DNA from: CAWDVH01 sp963805705
Lineage (GTDB): Bacteria > Actinomycetota > Actinomycetes > Streptosporangiales > Streptosporangiaceae
DNA: 64,000 nucleotides
Assembly: GCA_963805705.1 (NCBI GenBank)
Contig: CAWDVH010000005.1
Span: 1,240,001-1,304,000, forward strand
Reading direction: 5' to 3'
Position 1 is the first letter of the stretch, and each line of letters opens with the position of its first letter. The translations under genes were made by a program, and so were the position numbers. Under the pieces are notes generated by a model that saw nothing but the letters and a program-made list of their open reading frames with translations, did no database searches and was not told where the DNA came from. Of this stretch, positions 17,211 through 25,650 are shown piece by piece.

Positions 17211-17882
17211 CTAGCTCAGGCGCGCCGGAGCGGTGATGCCATCAACAAGAATGTCCAGAGTGCGGGTGATGGATCTCACCCGCTCGGGTCCGGTCAGCGC
17301 GGCGAGCGGCCCGTCGAGCATGAGGGTGGACAGGCCGTGCACGGCCGACCAGGTGGCGATCTCGGCCAGTGGCCGGCGGTCGGGCGGCAGGAGGCCGCAC
17401 TCGACGAGCTCGTCGAGTACGCCCGCCAGCAGCTGGTAGGGGCGACTCGACGCGATACGCGCCGGGACATCGATCACGTCGCCCTCGGGCCGGCAGAATG
17501 CCGTGCGGAACAGGCCAGGATCGGCGAGCGCGAAGCCGATATAGGCAGTGCCGAGGAGACGGAGCCGCCGCACCGCCTCGTCGGCGCGGTCGGGCAGGGC
17601 GTCACCGGACTGGAGGCCAGTCTCCATGGCGGCGGTGAGCGCGATGAGCGCCCGGTCCTTGACCGCTCGCAGGAGATCCCCGTGGTCGGCGAAGTGCCGG
17701 TAGGCGGCGGCCGCCGATACGCCCGTCCGTCGCGCGGCCGCCCTCAGCACCACCGCCTCGGGACCGCCGTCGCGGGCCATGTCGGTCGCCGCGTCGGCCA
17801 GGGCGTTGGCCAGGTCACCATGGTGATACGCGGCGCGCGCGGAGCGGGTATTGGCCATCTGTCCATACTGCGCCATGACCAT
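17211..17882 (-). CDS. TetR-family transcriptional regulator
   Basis: About 223 residues from ATG 17882; ATG 17876 and 17858 are alternatives because no clear ribosome site is seen and the transcript may be leaderless. The N-terminal HTH is recognisable as Y-H-H-G-D-L-A-N-A-L, then A-A-A-R-R-T-G-V-S-A-A-A-A-Y-R-H-F-A-D-H-G-D-L-L, residues about 17-65. The C-terminal part resembles the TetR_C_33 (WHG-like) domain: R-L-R-L-L-G-T-A-Y-I-G-F-A, then P-G-L-F-R-T-A-F. The ligand is unknown. It lies in the space where the rest of the formate dehydrogenase gene would be expected. Confidence 0.85.
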   Translation of the reverse strand: MVMAQYGQMANTRSARAAYHHGDLANALADAATDMARDGGPEAVVLRAAARRTGVSAAAAYRHFADHGDLLRAVKDRALIALTAAMETGLQSGDALPDRADEAVRRLRLLGTAYIGFALADPGLFRTAFCRPEGDVIDVPARIASSRPYQLLAGVLDELVECGLLPPDRRPLAEIATWSAVHGLSTLMLDGPLAALTGPERVRSITRTLDILVDGITAPARLS

Positions 17883-17885
17883 CAA

Positions 17886-17900
17886 GTTGACAATGTTAAC
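17886..17900 (+). promoter_or_regulatory. Palindromic operator of the TetR-type gene
   Basis: GTTGACAATGTTAAC is a 7-1-7 near-palindrome (six of seven pairs) just upstream of the regulator's start. A related site lies at 17101-17115. Position suggests autorepression. Confidence 0.55.
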
Positions 17901-18014
17901 ACCGGGAGTCCGGGAGATTTCGTGTCCGTGAACGCTTCCGGTGCGCTGGCCTGCCCGCTGCCGCGCTGGCTGGCGACGACGTATTTGGGTCCTTGGCCGA
18001 GGCCACGCCGGCGC

Positions 18015-18310
18015 GCAAGACAGCGAACTTGGCGCACAGCCCTCCGCGTGATACCGGGAGTCGGGGTCGCCTCGATCTGGCTCACCGTGTCGCGGCCGTT
18101 TACCCGCGACACGAACACCTTCTGCCCGCAGCCGACCGCGCAGTACGGGCAGATCGACCCCACGACCCGGTCGGCGCTGGCCGTCCTCGGCGCGGCGGCC
18201 TCGGTGTGCGGCGAGCGGACGGCCGTCCCCGGCCCAGCTGGTCGCGGCCGGGTCAGCTGCCGGAAGGCAGGCCAGTTCCTGATCCAGGCGGATGGCTCCA
18301 CAAGGTACAT
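18015..18310 (-). pseudogene. Formate dehydrogenase alpha subunit, N-terminal relic
   Basis: From ATG 18310 the frame has the N-terminus of the molybdopterin-dependent formate dehydrogenase of actinobacteria: W-I-R-N-W-P-A-F-R-Q-L-T, then T-P-R-T-A-S-A-D-R-V-V style sequence and the 4Fe-4S motif S-I-C-P-Y-C-A-V-G-C-G-Q. After ...V-S-Q-I-E the homology passes, with a one-base shift, to G-D-P-D-S and C-A-P-S-S (equivalent to C-P-K-G-S), and then stops at about 18015. The catalytic domain, including the selenocysteine site, is absent, and a TetR gene follows. It is divergent from fdhD, the usual arrangement. The intact enzyme is about 1,000 residues, so this is a fossil. Confidence 0.78.
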
Positions 18311-18421
18311 CCAACGGACGTAGCCTCAGAAGGGTAAGACGGTGCCGGGCCAGACGATCCAGGGCAACGCGGGCCGGGCACGGGCGGCCAGGGCAGGGAC
18401 GGCGGGAGTCGGGATGCGGCG

Positions 18422-19285
18422 ATGAGCGGCAGGACGGCACGCCGGCGGGTGCTGCGGATCACCGTGGCCGGCCAGGTGGCGCACCGGGCTGACCTGCTGG
18501 CGGCCGAGGAACCGCTGGGCATCAGGATCGGCGGCCAGGCCGTCACGCTCACCATGCGCACGCCCGGCGACGACATTGACCTGGCGGCCGGCTTCCTGGT
18601 CAGCGAGGGCGTGGTCAGGACCGCGGCGGACATCCGGCAGATCAAGATCTGCAGCGCGGATAACTGCGGCCATGCCGATCACGACGACGCGGGCAATATC
18701 GCCGATGTCAGCCTCAGCCCGGATGTCACGGTCCCGCCGGGACTGCGCCGCAGCTTCCTCACCACGAGCGCGTGCGGCGTCTGCGGGAAGGCGAGCATCC
18801 AGGAGCTGGCCGTTCTGCCGGAATTTGATCTTTCTGCTGATCAGGTGCAGGTTACGCCGGCCTTGCTGGCCGTCCTCCCGGACCGGCTCCGCGACGCCCA
18901 GCGGGTGTTCGCCAGTACCGGCGGCCTGCACGCCGCCGGCCTTTTCCGCGCGGACGGCGAGCTGCTGGCCGTGCGCGAGGACGTGGGCAGGCACAACGCC
19001 GTGGATAAGGTGATCGGCTGGGCGCTGCGGGAGGACCGGCTGCCGCTGGCGGGCTGCATCCTGCTGGTCAGCGGGCGCGCCTCGTTCGAGCTCGTGCAGA
19101 AGGCCGTCATGGCCGGGATACCGGTGCTAGCCGCGGTCTCCGCGCCGTCATCGCTGGCCGCCGAGCTGGCGCAGGAGGCGGGGCTCACCCTCATCGGATT
19201 CCTGCGCGGCAGCTCGATGAACGTCTACACCGGGAGCGACCGGATCGCCGCGACGGCCGCGGTGCCTGACCCGGCCGTCGGGTAG
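18422..19285 (+). CDS. fdhD: Formate dehydrogenase accessory sulfurtransferase FdhD
   Basis: A 287-residue protein. FdhD passes sulfur from a cysteine desulfurase to the Mo-bis-MGD cofactor of formate dehydrogenase before insertion. The conserved C-G-V-C-G-K (118-123) carries the persulfide cysteines. The N-terminal E-E-P-L-G-I-R and M-R-T-P-G-D-D-x-D-L-A-x-G-F-L blocks and the R-E-D-V-G-R-H-N-A-V-D-K-V-I-G block are all intact. It is separated by 111 bases from the divergent formate dehydrogenase relic, so its substrate enzyme must lie elsewhere, or the gene is a leftover. Confidence 0.95.
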   Translation: MSGRTARRRVLRITVAGQVAHRADLLAAEEPLGIRIGGQAVTLTMRTPGDDIDLAAGFLVSEGVVRTAADIRQIKICSADNCGHADHDDAGNIADVSLSPDVTVPPGLRRSFLTTSACGVCGKASIQELAVLPEFDLSADQVQVTPALLAVLPDRLRDAQRVFASTGGLHAAGLFRADGELLAVREDVGRHNAVDKVIGWALREDRLPLAGCILLVSGRASFELVQKAVMAGIPVLAAVSAPSSLAAELAQEAGLTLIGFLRGSSMNVYTGSDRIAATAAVPDPAVG

Positions 19286-19457
19286 CCGGCCAGCCGGTCG
19301 CGCCGGGGACGGGAGCCGCGCGAGAGCCGGGCCCGTAAGCCGTGCGGCCGGGCTAGCGGGCCGGACCAGCGGGCCGGCCAAACTGTCGGTGGCTGTGGCT
19401 ACGGTCAGCAGTAATACGCCGGCCCGCAGCGCCGGCCCGGACGAAGGACGATGGCAC

Positions 19458-20204
19458 ATGGGCAATGCAGTGGTGCATTTCGAGATCGGCGGCCCTGATG
19501 ATCAGCCGCTGATGGACTTCTACGGCGAGCTGTTCGGCTGGAGCCTGCAGCCCATCGCCGGCAGCGGCTACACGATGGTCGACACCTGCGGCGGCGGCGG
19601 GATCAGGGGCGGCATCGGCAAGAGCCAGACCGGCGAGCCGTGGTCGACGTTCTACGTGGAGGCTGGCGACCCTCAGGCGCTGCTGGACAAGGCGGAATCT
19701 CTCGGCGCCAAGGTCATCATGCCGGTCACTGATTTCGGCGGCACCGTCACCTTCGCGATGTTCAACGACCCGGACGGGCTGCTGGTCGGCCTGGTCAAGT
19801 CAGCTCCCCCCGCGGAGCAGGACGACGTGCCCGCCCCGTCGGCGGGCGCGGGCGCGGCGGTGGACTGGTTCGAGGTACTCGGGTCGGACGCGGCGGCCAC
19901 CCAGCGGTTCTACGCGGACCTGTTCGGCTGGACGGTCAACACCGCGGGCTCCCCCGGCTACGCGATGGTCGACACCGCGGCCGGCCACGGCATCCAGGGC
20001 GGCCTCGGGGCCGGCGACCAGACGCAGCGGTGGGCGACGGTCTACGCGAGCGTGCCGGATGTCGAGCAGACGCTGGCCCAGGCCGAGCAGCTCGGCGGGT
20101 CGCGGGTCTACGGGCCGATGGCCGTCGACGACCACATGCAGACCGGGGCCCTGCGCGACCCGGCCGGCAACGTCTTCGGCGTCTACCACCACGGCGCGCA
20201 CTAG
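19458..20204 (+). CDS. VOC-superfamily protein with two glyoxalase/bleomycin-resistance domains
   Basis: From ATG 19458 (preceded by GAAGGA) the protein has 248 residues with two tandem domains, about 1-118 and 128-248. Each starts with a strand and then F-Y-G/A-x-L-F-G-W-x-x-x (D-F-Y-G-E-L-F-G-W and R-F-Y-A-D-L-F-G-W) and ends in a D-P-D/A-G-x-x-x-G block. This arrangement is common in actinobacteria as 'glyoxalase-like' proteins such as CFP32 of mycobacteria. Metal binding and substrate cannot be assigned: the expected His/Glu ligands are only partly present. Confidence 0.85.
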   Translation: MGNAVVHFEIGGPDDQPLMDFYGELFGWSLQPIAGSGYTMVDTCGGGGIRGGIGKSQTGEPWSTFYVEAGDPQALLDKAESLGAKVIMPVTDFGGTVTFAMFNDPDGLLVGLVKSAPPAEQDDVPAPSAGAGAAVDWFEVLGSDAAATQRFYADLFGWTVNTAGSPGYAMVDTAAGHGIQGGLGAGDQTQRWATVYASVPDVEQTLAQAEQLGGSRVYGPMAVDDHMQTGALRDPAGNVFGVYHHGAH

Positions 20205-20233
20205 CCCCGCACCGCCGCCCCCGCCGCGCGCCG

Positions 20234-21106
20234 CTAGGGCGTGTTGTCCAGCAGGCCCCGGCGACGGCGGATGGTGAGGTCGACCTTGGTGAACAGCGTG
20301 TCGACGGCGATCCCGATGACCAGGATCACGATGATGACCGAGGTCGCCCCGGCGAAGTCGAGATTCTGCTGGTCGACACTGAGCTGCTGGCCGATCGAGA
20401 ACTGGCCGATGATCTGCACGACGAGCTCGCCGGCCATCAGGCTGCGCCAGGCGAACGCCCAGCCCTGCTTCATCCCGGCCACGTAGGCCGGCAGCGACGC
20501 GGGCAGGATCAGGTAGCGGTACAGCGCGAAGCCGCGCAGCCCCATGGTCCGTCCGGCCCGCAGCAGCAGCGGCGGCGTGTAGTCCACGCCGGTGATCAGC
20601 CCGTTGGCGATCGACGGCGCGGCGCCGAGGATGACCACGAACAGGATGGCGGACTCGTTCTCGCCGAAGATGATGATCGCGAACGGGACCCACGCGATCG
20701 AGGGCATCGTCTGCAGGCCGGTGATGATGGACCCGACCGCCGCGCGCAGCGGCGGGATCCGCGCCACCAGCACCCCGGCGACCGTCCCGATGACCAGGGC
20801 AAGCGCGTATCCGACCGCGGCGGTGCGCAGGGTGACCTCGATGATCTCCCAGAGCTGGGCGTGCAGCATCTGGTGCCAGAGGTCGGCGAAGACAGTGGCC
20901 GGCCCCTTCAGCACGTAGTGCTTCCAGCCGCTCAGGTGCACGAGCTGCCAGACGACCAGGATCAGGGCGATGGCCAGGAGCTTCGGCCAGAGCATGGCCC
21001 AGGCCCGGCGGGCGAGCCGGCCGGGCTCCGCGCCGGACCGGGCGGCGGAGCCGAGCTCGAGGTTGTCGAGCCCGGCGATGGCCGAGGGCAGCGTCCTAAC
21101 TGTCAT
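20234..21106 (-). CDS. ABC transporter permease, sulfonate/nitrate/taurine type
   Basis: A 290-residue membrane protein with about six hydrophobic segments and the binding-protein-dependent transport EAA loop (G-A-A-P-S-I-A-N-G-L-I-T-G, then R-T-M-G-L-R-G-F-A-L-Y-R-Y-L-I-L-P-A-S-L-P) that couples to the ATPase. The overall pattern is that of SsuC/TauC. It is the last gene of the three-gene operon and overlaps the ATPase gene by 11 bases. Confidence 0.9.
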   Translation of the reverse strand: MTVRTLPSAIAGLDNLELGSAARSGAEPGRLARRAWAMLWPKLLAIALILVVWQLVHLSGWKHYVLKGPATVFADLWHQMLHAQLWEIIEVTLRTAAVGYALALVIGTVAGVLVARIPPLRAAVGSIITGLQTMPSIAWVPFAIIIFGENESAILFVVILGAAPSIANGLITGVDYTPPLLLRAGRTMGLRGFALYRYLILPASLPAYVAGMKQGWAFAWRSLMAGELVVQIIGQFSIGQQLSVDQQNLDFAGATSVIIVILVIGIAVDTLFTKVDLTIRRRRGLLDNTP

Positions 21107-21947
21107 GACGGCTCATTTCCTCGCGCAGCCGGTCGGTGATCTGGCCCGCTAGCTCGGCGACCTGGACCGAGTCGATCCGGCGCTGCCCTTCCCTGGGCAC
21201 GAGGTATTCCTCGATGACCCGGCCGGGCCTGCTGCTCAGGACGACCACGCGGTCGCCGAGCCGGGCGGCCTCGCGGACGTTATGCGTCACGAACAGGACG
21301 CTCAGGGAACGCTCGCCGCAGATTCGCTCCAGCTCTTCGTGCAGCAGGTCGCGGGTCATGGCATCGAGCGCGCCGAACGGCTCGTCCATGAGCAGCACGT
21401 CGCAGTCCTGGGCCAGGGCGCGGGCCATCGCTACCCGCTGGCGCATGCCACCGGACAGCTCGTGCGGCCGCTTGTCGCCGAACCCGCCCAGGTGAACCGT
21501 CTCGAGCAGCTCGGCGGTCCGGGCTGCGCGCTCTGCCTTCGGGACGCCGGCGGCCAGCAGGGCTATCTCGACGTTGCGCCCGGCCGTCAGCCAGGGGAAC
21601 AGCGCCGGCTCCTGGAACATCAGGCCGACGCGCCGGCCTGCGGTGTCGACCGTCCCGGCGGTCGGCGTGTCCAGTCCGGCGGCCAGGTTGAGCAGCGTGC
21701 TCTTGCCGCAGCCGGACGCGCCGATAATGCAGACGAACTCACCGGGCGCGACGTCCAGCGACACCTTGTCCAGGGCCAGCAGGGCCGAGCGGCCGCTCCC
21801 GTAGACCTTGGAGATCTCCGTCAGGCGAAGGGCAGGCCCGGTTTCCTGGTCGGGAACGACCGGAACGACGGCCAGGTGCGCGCCGACGAACTCGGCCGAC
21901 CCCGGAGCATGCTCCGGGGTCGGCCGAGACCGGCCATTCAGGCTCAC
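21096..21947 (-). CDS. ABC transporter ATP-binding protein, sulfonate/nitrate/taurine type
   Basis: A 283-residue ATPase with Walker A G-A-S-G-C-G-K-S-T near residue 75, signature L-S-G-G-M-R-Q-R-V-A-M-A-R-A and Walker B V-L-L-M-D-E-P-F-G-A-L-D. The G-M-R-Q-R and E-P-F-G-A-L-D-A-M-T-R motifs are characteristic of SsuB/TauB. It energises uptake of an anion, probably an organosulfonate or similar compound. It starts 4 bases before the stop of the binding-protein gene (ATGA overlap). Confidence 0.92.
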   Translation of the reverse strand: MSLNGRSRPTPEHAPGSAEFVGAHLAVVPVVPDQETGPALRLTEISKVYGSGRSALLALDKVSLDVAPGEFVCIIGASGCGKSTLLNLAAGLDTPTAGTVDTAGRRVGLMFQEPALFPWLTAGRNVEIALLAAGVPKAERAARTAELLETVHLGGFGDKRPHELSGGMRQRVAMARALAQDCDVLLMDEPFGALDAMTRDLLHEELERICGERSLSVLFVTHNVREAARLGDRVVVLSSRPGRVIEEYLVPREGQRRIDSVQVAELAGQITDRLREEMSRHDS

Positions 21948-23011
21948 GAGCTCACCTGTGGCTGGCCCGCCGCCTTGAGCAGCGCGTTGAGCGGGCCAAG
22001 ATCGTAGAGGCTGCTCGGGTTAGTGAGCGGCTTGCCCAGGCCCACGGCCACTGCGTGCTGCGCGTCGGCTTCCAGCGACGAGGCAATCGGGTCGTTGGTG
22101 AAGGTGATCTGCTGGAAGGAGGCGTTCAGGGCGGCTGGCTTCAGTGCCTTGCTGGTCAGCGTGGTCAGCTCGGCATTGGCGGCCGCCTCCGCCGCGGCCT
22201 TGTGCTGGTTGATGAAGTTGTTGGCCTGGATCTGGCCCTTGAGCAGCCCGCTGACCGTCGCCGGGTGTGCGGCCAGGAACGCCTGGGTGACCACCAGGTT
22301 GGTGGTCACGAACTGGCCGTGCGGCCACAGGCTGGCCTCGTCGACCAGGACATGCCCGCCCAGCGCGGTCATCTCCTCGTCGTAAGGCGCGGGCTCCCAC
22401 CCGCCGGCGATCTGGCCGGACTGGAACGCCAGCACCGCGTCGGAGTTCGGCGTGATCGGCGTAATCGGGACGTCGCCGCCGCCGGTCTGCGTCGTGGTCA
22501 GGTTGTGCTGCTTCAGCCAGTAGCGCAGCGCGACGTCCTGGGTGTTGCCGAGCGAGGGGGTGGCGAGCTTCTTGCCCTTGAGCTGGGCCGGGCTCGTGAT
22601 GCCGGCCTTGACGACCAGCTGAGCGCCACCGGAGGCCGCCCCTGAGATGACCTTGATGAGCTTCCCGTCGCTGGTCTGGTAGGCCTTGATGGCCGGGTTG
22701 GGTCCGACATAGGCGGCGTCGAGCTGGCCGGCCAGCAGTGCCGTGGCCTCCTCGGTGCCGGTGCTGAAGGGCTGCAGCTTCAGGGTCACGTTGCTGCCGA
22801 GATCCTTGGTGAAGAAGCCCTGCTTGATCCCGACCAGCGCGCTGGCATGGGTGACGTTCTCCAGGAACCCGAGCCGGAGCGTGACGGGACCGGCGGCAGC
22901 AGCAGTTCCCGACGATCCCGATGATCCGGCCGAGGACGCGCCGGAAGATCCGCAGCCCGCGGCCAAAAGGGTCATCGCGGCGGCCGCCGACACAACGAGG
23001 GCTCGTCTCAT
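21944..23011 (-). CDS. Substrate-binding lipoprotein of ABC transporter (SsuA/NMT1-like)
   Basis: A 355-residue protein from ATG 23011. A lipoprotein signal (R-R-A-L-V-V-S-A-A-A-A-M, then L-L-A-A-G-C) places Cys20 at the cleavage site, so the protein sits on the outer face of the membrane. A Ser/Gly linker follows, then an NMT1/SsuA-like fold: L-R-L-G-F-L-E-N-V-T-H-A, A-A-Y-V-G-P-N-P-A, and G-K-K-L-A-T-P-S-L-G-N-T-Q-D-V-A-L-R. The ligand class (sulfonate, taurine, nitrate or a pyrimidine precursor) cannot be fixed. It is the first gene of the operon. Confidence 0.9.
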   Translation of the reverse strand: MRRALVVSAAAAMTLLAAGCGSSGASSAGSSGSSGTAAAAGPVTLRLGFLENVTHASALVGIKQGFFTKDLGSNVTLKLQPFSTGTEEATALLAGQLDAAYVGPNPAIKAYQTSDGKLIKVISGAASGGAQLVVKAGITSPAQLKGKKLATPSLGNTQDVALRYWLKQHNLTTTQTGGGDVPITPITPNSDAVLAFQSGQIAGGWEPAPYDEEMTALGGHVLVDEASLWPHGQFVTTNLVVTQAFLAAHPATVSGLLKGQIQANNFINQHKAAAEAAANAELTTLTSKALKPAALNASFQQITFTNDPIASSLEADAQHAVAVGLGKPLTNPSSLYDLGPLNALLKAAGQPQVSS

Positions 23012-23051
23012 TGAGGTCCATCCTATTCCGATTGAATTAGTAGCCAACAGG

Positions 23052-23080
23052 TTTATAGCACAGAACCGCCGAGCATCCAA
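23052..23080 (-). promoter_or_regulatory. Probable sigma-70-type promoter of the ABC importer operon
   Basis: On the minus strand TTGGAT (23080-23075) and TATAAA (23057-23052) are separated by 17 bases, a good match to a housekeeping promoter, about 41 bases upstream of the binding-protein start. The region is unusually A/T-rich for this genome. Confidence 0.6.
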
Positions 23081-23131
23081 ATGAGTTCAGGCGCCGCCCC
23101 CGCGAGGCGGCAGGTCGGTCCCGGCCGCTAG

Positions 23132-23554
23132 TCAGCTGTCGCCGGAGTCCTCGAAATCTATCCCCGCCACCGCCGGGAATTTCTGCAGGCACTGCTGCAG
23201 GGCGGCCAGGTTGGCGTCACTCGCATTGTTGGTCTGGTAACGCAGCGCATAGACCATATTTGTCGCGCTGCGTACTTTGGGCAGATTTTCGGGCCGTACA
23301 TTGGGCACGTGCGAGCAGGAAGTCCTGACTTTGAGCAAGGTCGAGACCGACGTATCGGCCTTGAAATGCACCACGGCCCACTGCTGCCCGAGGGCCGCGT
23401 CGAACTTGGCGCAGCCCGCCAGGGCGAACGAGAGCGCGACGGCCACCCCGGTCCGGATCCGTCGGCCCCGGGCGCCGCGCCGGGGTGCCCGGCCGGGCGC
23501 TGGCCGTGACCCTCGCCGCGCCGGGCGCCGGAGGCGGCCATCAGCTTCTGACAC
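23132..23554 (-). CDS. Small lipoprotein of unknown function
   Basis: The 140-residue frame begins with a very Arg-rich stretch, then a hydrophobic signal ending in L-S-F-A-L-A-G-C (Cys48), so it is probably a lipoprotein, with the real start perhaps closer to the signal. The mature part of about 92 residues has two more cysteines (T-S-C-S-H and Q-Q-C-L-Q), which may form a disulfide. I do not recognise a family. It lies between the ABC importer operon and the divergent GH15 gene. Confidence 0.6.
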   Translation of the reverse strand: MSEADGRLRRPARRGSRPAPGRAPRRGARGRRIRTGVAVALSFALAGCAKFDAALGQQWAVVHFKADTSVSTLLKVRTSCSHVPNVRPENLPKVRSATNMVYALRYQTNNASDANLAALQQCLQKFPAVAGIDFEDSGDS

Positions 23555-23677
23555 AGCGATCAGCTTACGGCCGGGGGGCAGGGAGCGCGCCGCCGGGCCG
23601 TGTGTGCACGGCGGCCGCGGTGGCGTGCAAGGCTATTGCCGCGTCCCGCGGGGACCTGCTGGAAATCTGGAGGACTC

Positions 23678-25537
23678 ATGGCCGGGCTCATCGAAGATTA
23701 CGCGCTCCTCGGAGATATGCATTCCGCGGCGCTGATCGGCCGGGATGGCTCCGCCGACTGGCTGTGCGTACCGCGCTTTGACTCCCCCGCCTGCTTCGCG
23801 GCGCTGCTCGGCGACGAGCACAACGGGAACTGGCTGCTGGCCCCTACCGCATCGCGAGTGGCCGGGAGCCGGCGCAGCGAGGCCAGCCGCTGCTACCAGG
23901 GCGATACGCTCATCCTGGAAACGCAGTGGCGGACCATCAGCGGCACCGTCCGGGTGATCGACTTCATGCCGCCGCAGTCCGGCGAGGCGCCCGTGCTGGT
24001 CCGGATCGTGGAAGGCGTCGAGGGCGCGGTCGAGATGGAGTGCGTGTTCCGGGTGCGCTTCGGCTACGGCAAGGTACTGCCCTGGGTACGCCGGATCGAT
24101 CACTCCATCGAGGCGGTGGCCGGCCCCGACTCGGCGTGGCTGCGCACCCCCGTCCGGCTGGTCGGACACAACATGGCGCACGAGGCGAGCTTCACCGTCC
24201 GGGCCGGCGACCGGGTGCCGTTCGTCCTGAGCTGGACACCGTCACACCTGGGCGCGCCCCCGGTGATCGACGCCGAGCAGGCGCTGGCGGACACCAGGAG
24301 CTTCTGGACCGGCTGGGCGGCTCAGTGCACCTACCACGGGGAGTACCGCGATGCCGTGGTCAGGTCCCTGATCACGCTCAAGGCCCTCACCTACGCTCCG
24401 ACCGGCGGCATCGTGGCGGCGCCGACGACCTCGCTGCCCGAGGACATCGGCGGGGTCCGCAACTGGGACTACCGGTACTGCTGGCTGCGGGACGCGACGA
24501 TCACCCTGGAGGCGCTGCTGCGGACCGGATATACCAGCGAGGCCTCCGACTGGCGGGAGTGGCTGGGGCGGGCGATCGCCGGGGATCCGGGAGACGTCCA
24601 GATCATGTACGGCGTCGCGGGCGAGCGCAGGCTGGATGAGTGGGTGGCCGACTGGCTGCCCGGCTACGAGGGATCGGCACCGGTGCGGATCGGCAATGCC
24701 GCCGTTGGCCAGCGCCAGCTGGACGTTTATGGCGAGGTAATTGACGCGATCACGCTCGGCCGGGAGGCGGGCCTGCGATTTGACAATCACACCTGGAGCC
24801 TGGTGCGGGCGCTCCTGCGCTTCCTGGAGAAGAACTGGAGCCAGCCCGACGAGGGAATCTGGGAGGTACGGGGGCCGCAGCGGAATTTCGTTCATTCCAA
24901 GGTGATGGCCTGGGTGGCCTTCGATCGCGCGGTCCGGGTCGCCGAGCTGGGCAGCCCGGGCTCGGAGGAACGGTGGCGGCAGGCCCGCGACCGCATTCAT
25001 GCCGAGGTGTGCGAGCTCGGGTATGACCAGGAGCGCGGCACGTTCACCCAGTACTACGGGAGCACCGAGCTGGACGCGGCGGTGCTGCTGATACCCGAGG
25101 TCGGGTTCCTGCCGCCGGACGACCCGCGGGTGATCTCGACCGTGCGCACGATCCAGCGAGAGCTGGTGCGGGACGGGCTGGTGCTCAGGTACTCCCAGCC
25201 GACCGTCCCAGCCGCCCGCGGCCGCGCCGAGGCTGGCGGCCACGCCGACGTCGACGGGCTGCCCGGCGGCGAGGGAGCCTTCCTGGCGTGCAGCTTCTGG
25301 CTGGTCAACGCGCTGCACCAGATCGGCGAGTACGACGAGGCGCTCGAATTGTTCGAGCGGCTGCTGGCGCTGCGAAATGACGTCGGGCTGCTGAGCGAGG
25401 AGTATGACCCCCGGTACAAGCGGCTAGTCGGTAACATGCCGCAGGCGTTCAGTCACATGCCGCTTATCCAGTCCGCGCTCAACCTGGAAAACCACGAGGG
25501 GCATCATTGCCGCAGAACGGCTGGAAAAGGTAAATAA
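23678..25537 (+). CDS. GH15-family glycoside hydrolase (trehalase/glucoamylase-like)
   Basis: From ATG 23678, seven bases after GGAGG, the protein has 619 residues. The N-terminal beta-domain begins I-E-D-Y-A-L-L-G-D-M-H-S-A-A-L-I-G-R-D-G-S-x-D-W-L-C, the signature start of actinobacterial GH15 enzymes including mycobacterial trehalase. The catalytic (alpha/alpha)6 domain has R-N-W-D-Y-R-Y-C-W-L-R-D-A-x-x-T-L and a putative acid in D-E-G-I-W-E-V-R-G. It should release glucose from an alpha-glucoside in the cytoplasm; no signal peptide is seen. Trehalase versus maltooligosaccharide hydrolase cannot be separated by eye. Confidence 0.9.
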   Translation: MAGLIEDYALLGDMHSAALIGRDGSADWLCVPRFDSPACFAALLGDEHNGNWLLAPTASRVAGSRRSEASRCYQGDTLILETQWRTISGTVRVIDFMPPQSGEAPVLVRIVEGVEGAVEMECVFRVRFGYGKVLPWVRRIDHSIEAVAGPDSAWLRTPVRLVGHNMAHEASFTVRAGDRVPFVLSWTPSHLGAPPVIDAEQALADTRSFWTGWAAQCTYHGEYRDAVVRSLITLKALTYAPTGGIVAAPTTSLPEDIGGVRNWDYRYCWLRDATITLEALLRTGYTSEASDWREWLGRAIAGDPGDVQIMYGVAGERRLDEWVADWLPGYEGSAPVRIGNAAVGQRQLDVYGEVIDAITLGREAGLRFDNHTWSLVRALLRFLEKNWSQPDEGIWEVRGPQRNFVHSKVMAWVAFDRAVRVAELGSPGSEERWRQARDRIHAEVCELGYDQERGTFTQYYGSTELDAAVLLIPEVGFLPPDDPRVISTVRTIQRELVRDGLVLRYSQPTVPAARGRAEAGGHADVDGLPGGEGAFLACSFWLVNALHQIGEYDEALELFERLLALRNDVGLLSEEYDPRYKRLVGNMPQAFSHMPLIQSALNLENHEGHHCRRTAGKGK

Positions 25538-25650
25538 ACCCACTTAATTCCAATCCTCAACGGGTCGTGCCCGCGAGTGCCGCCAACAGCCCGGTGAACA
25601 TCGGGTTATGGTCTGAGCGCGACCTCGCAGTGTCACACTTATGGACAGCC

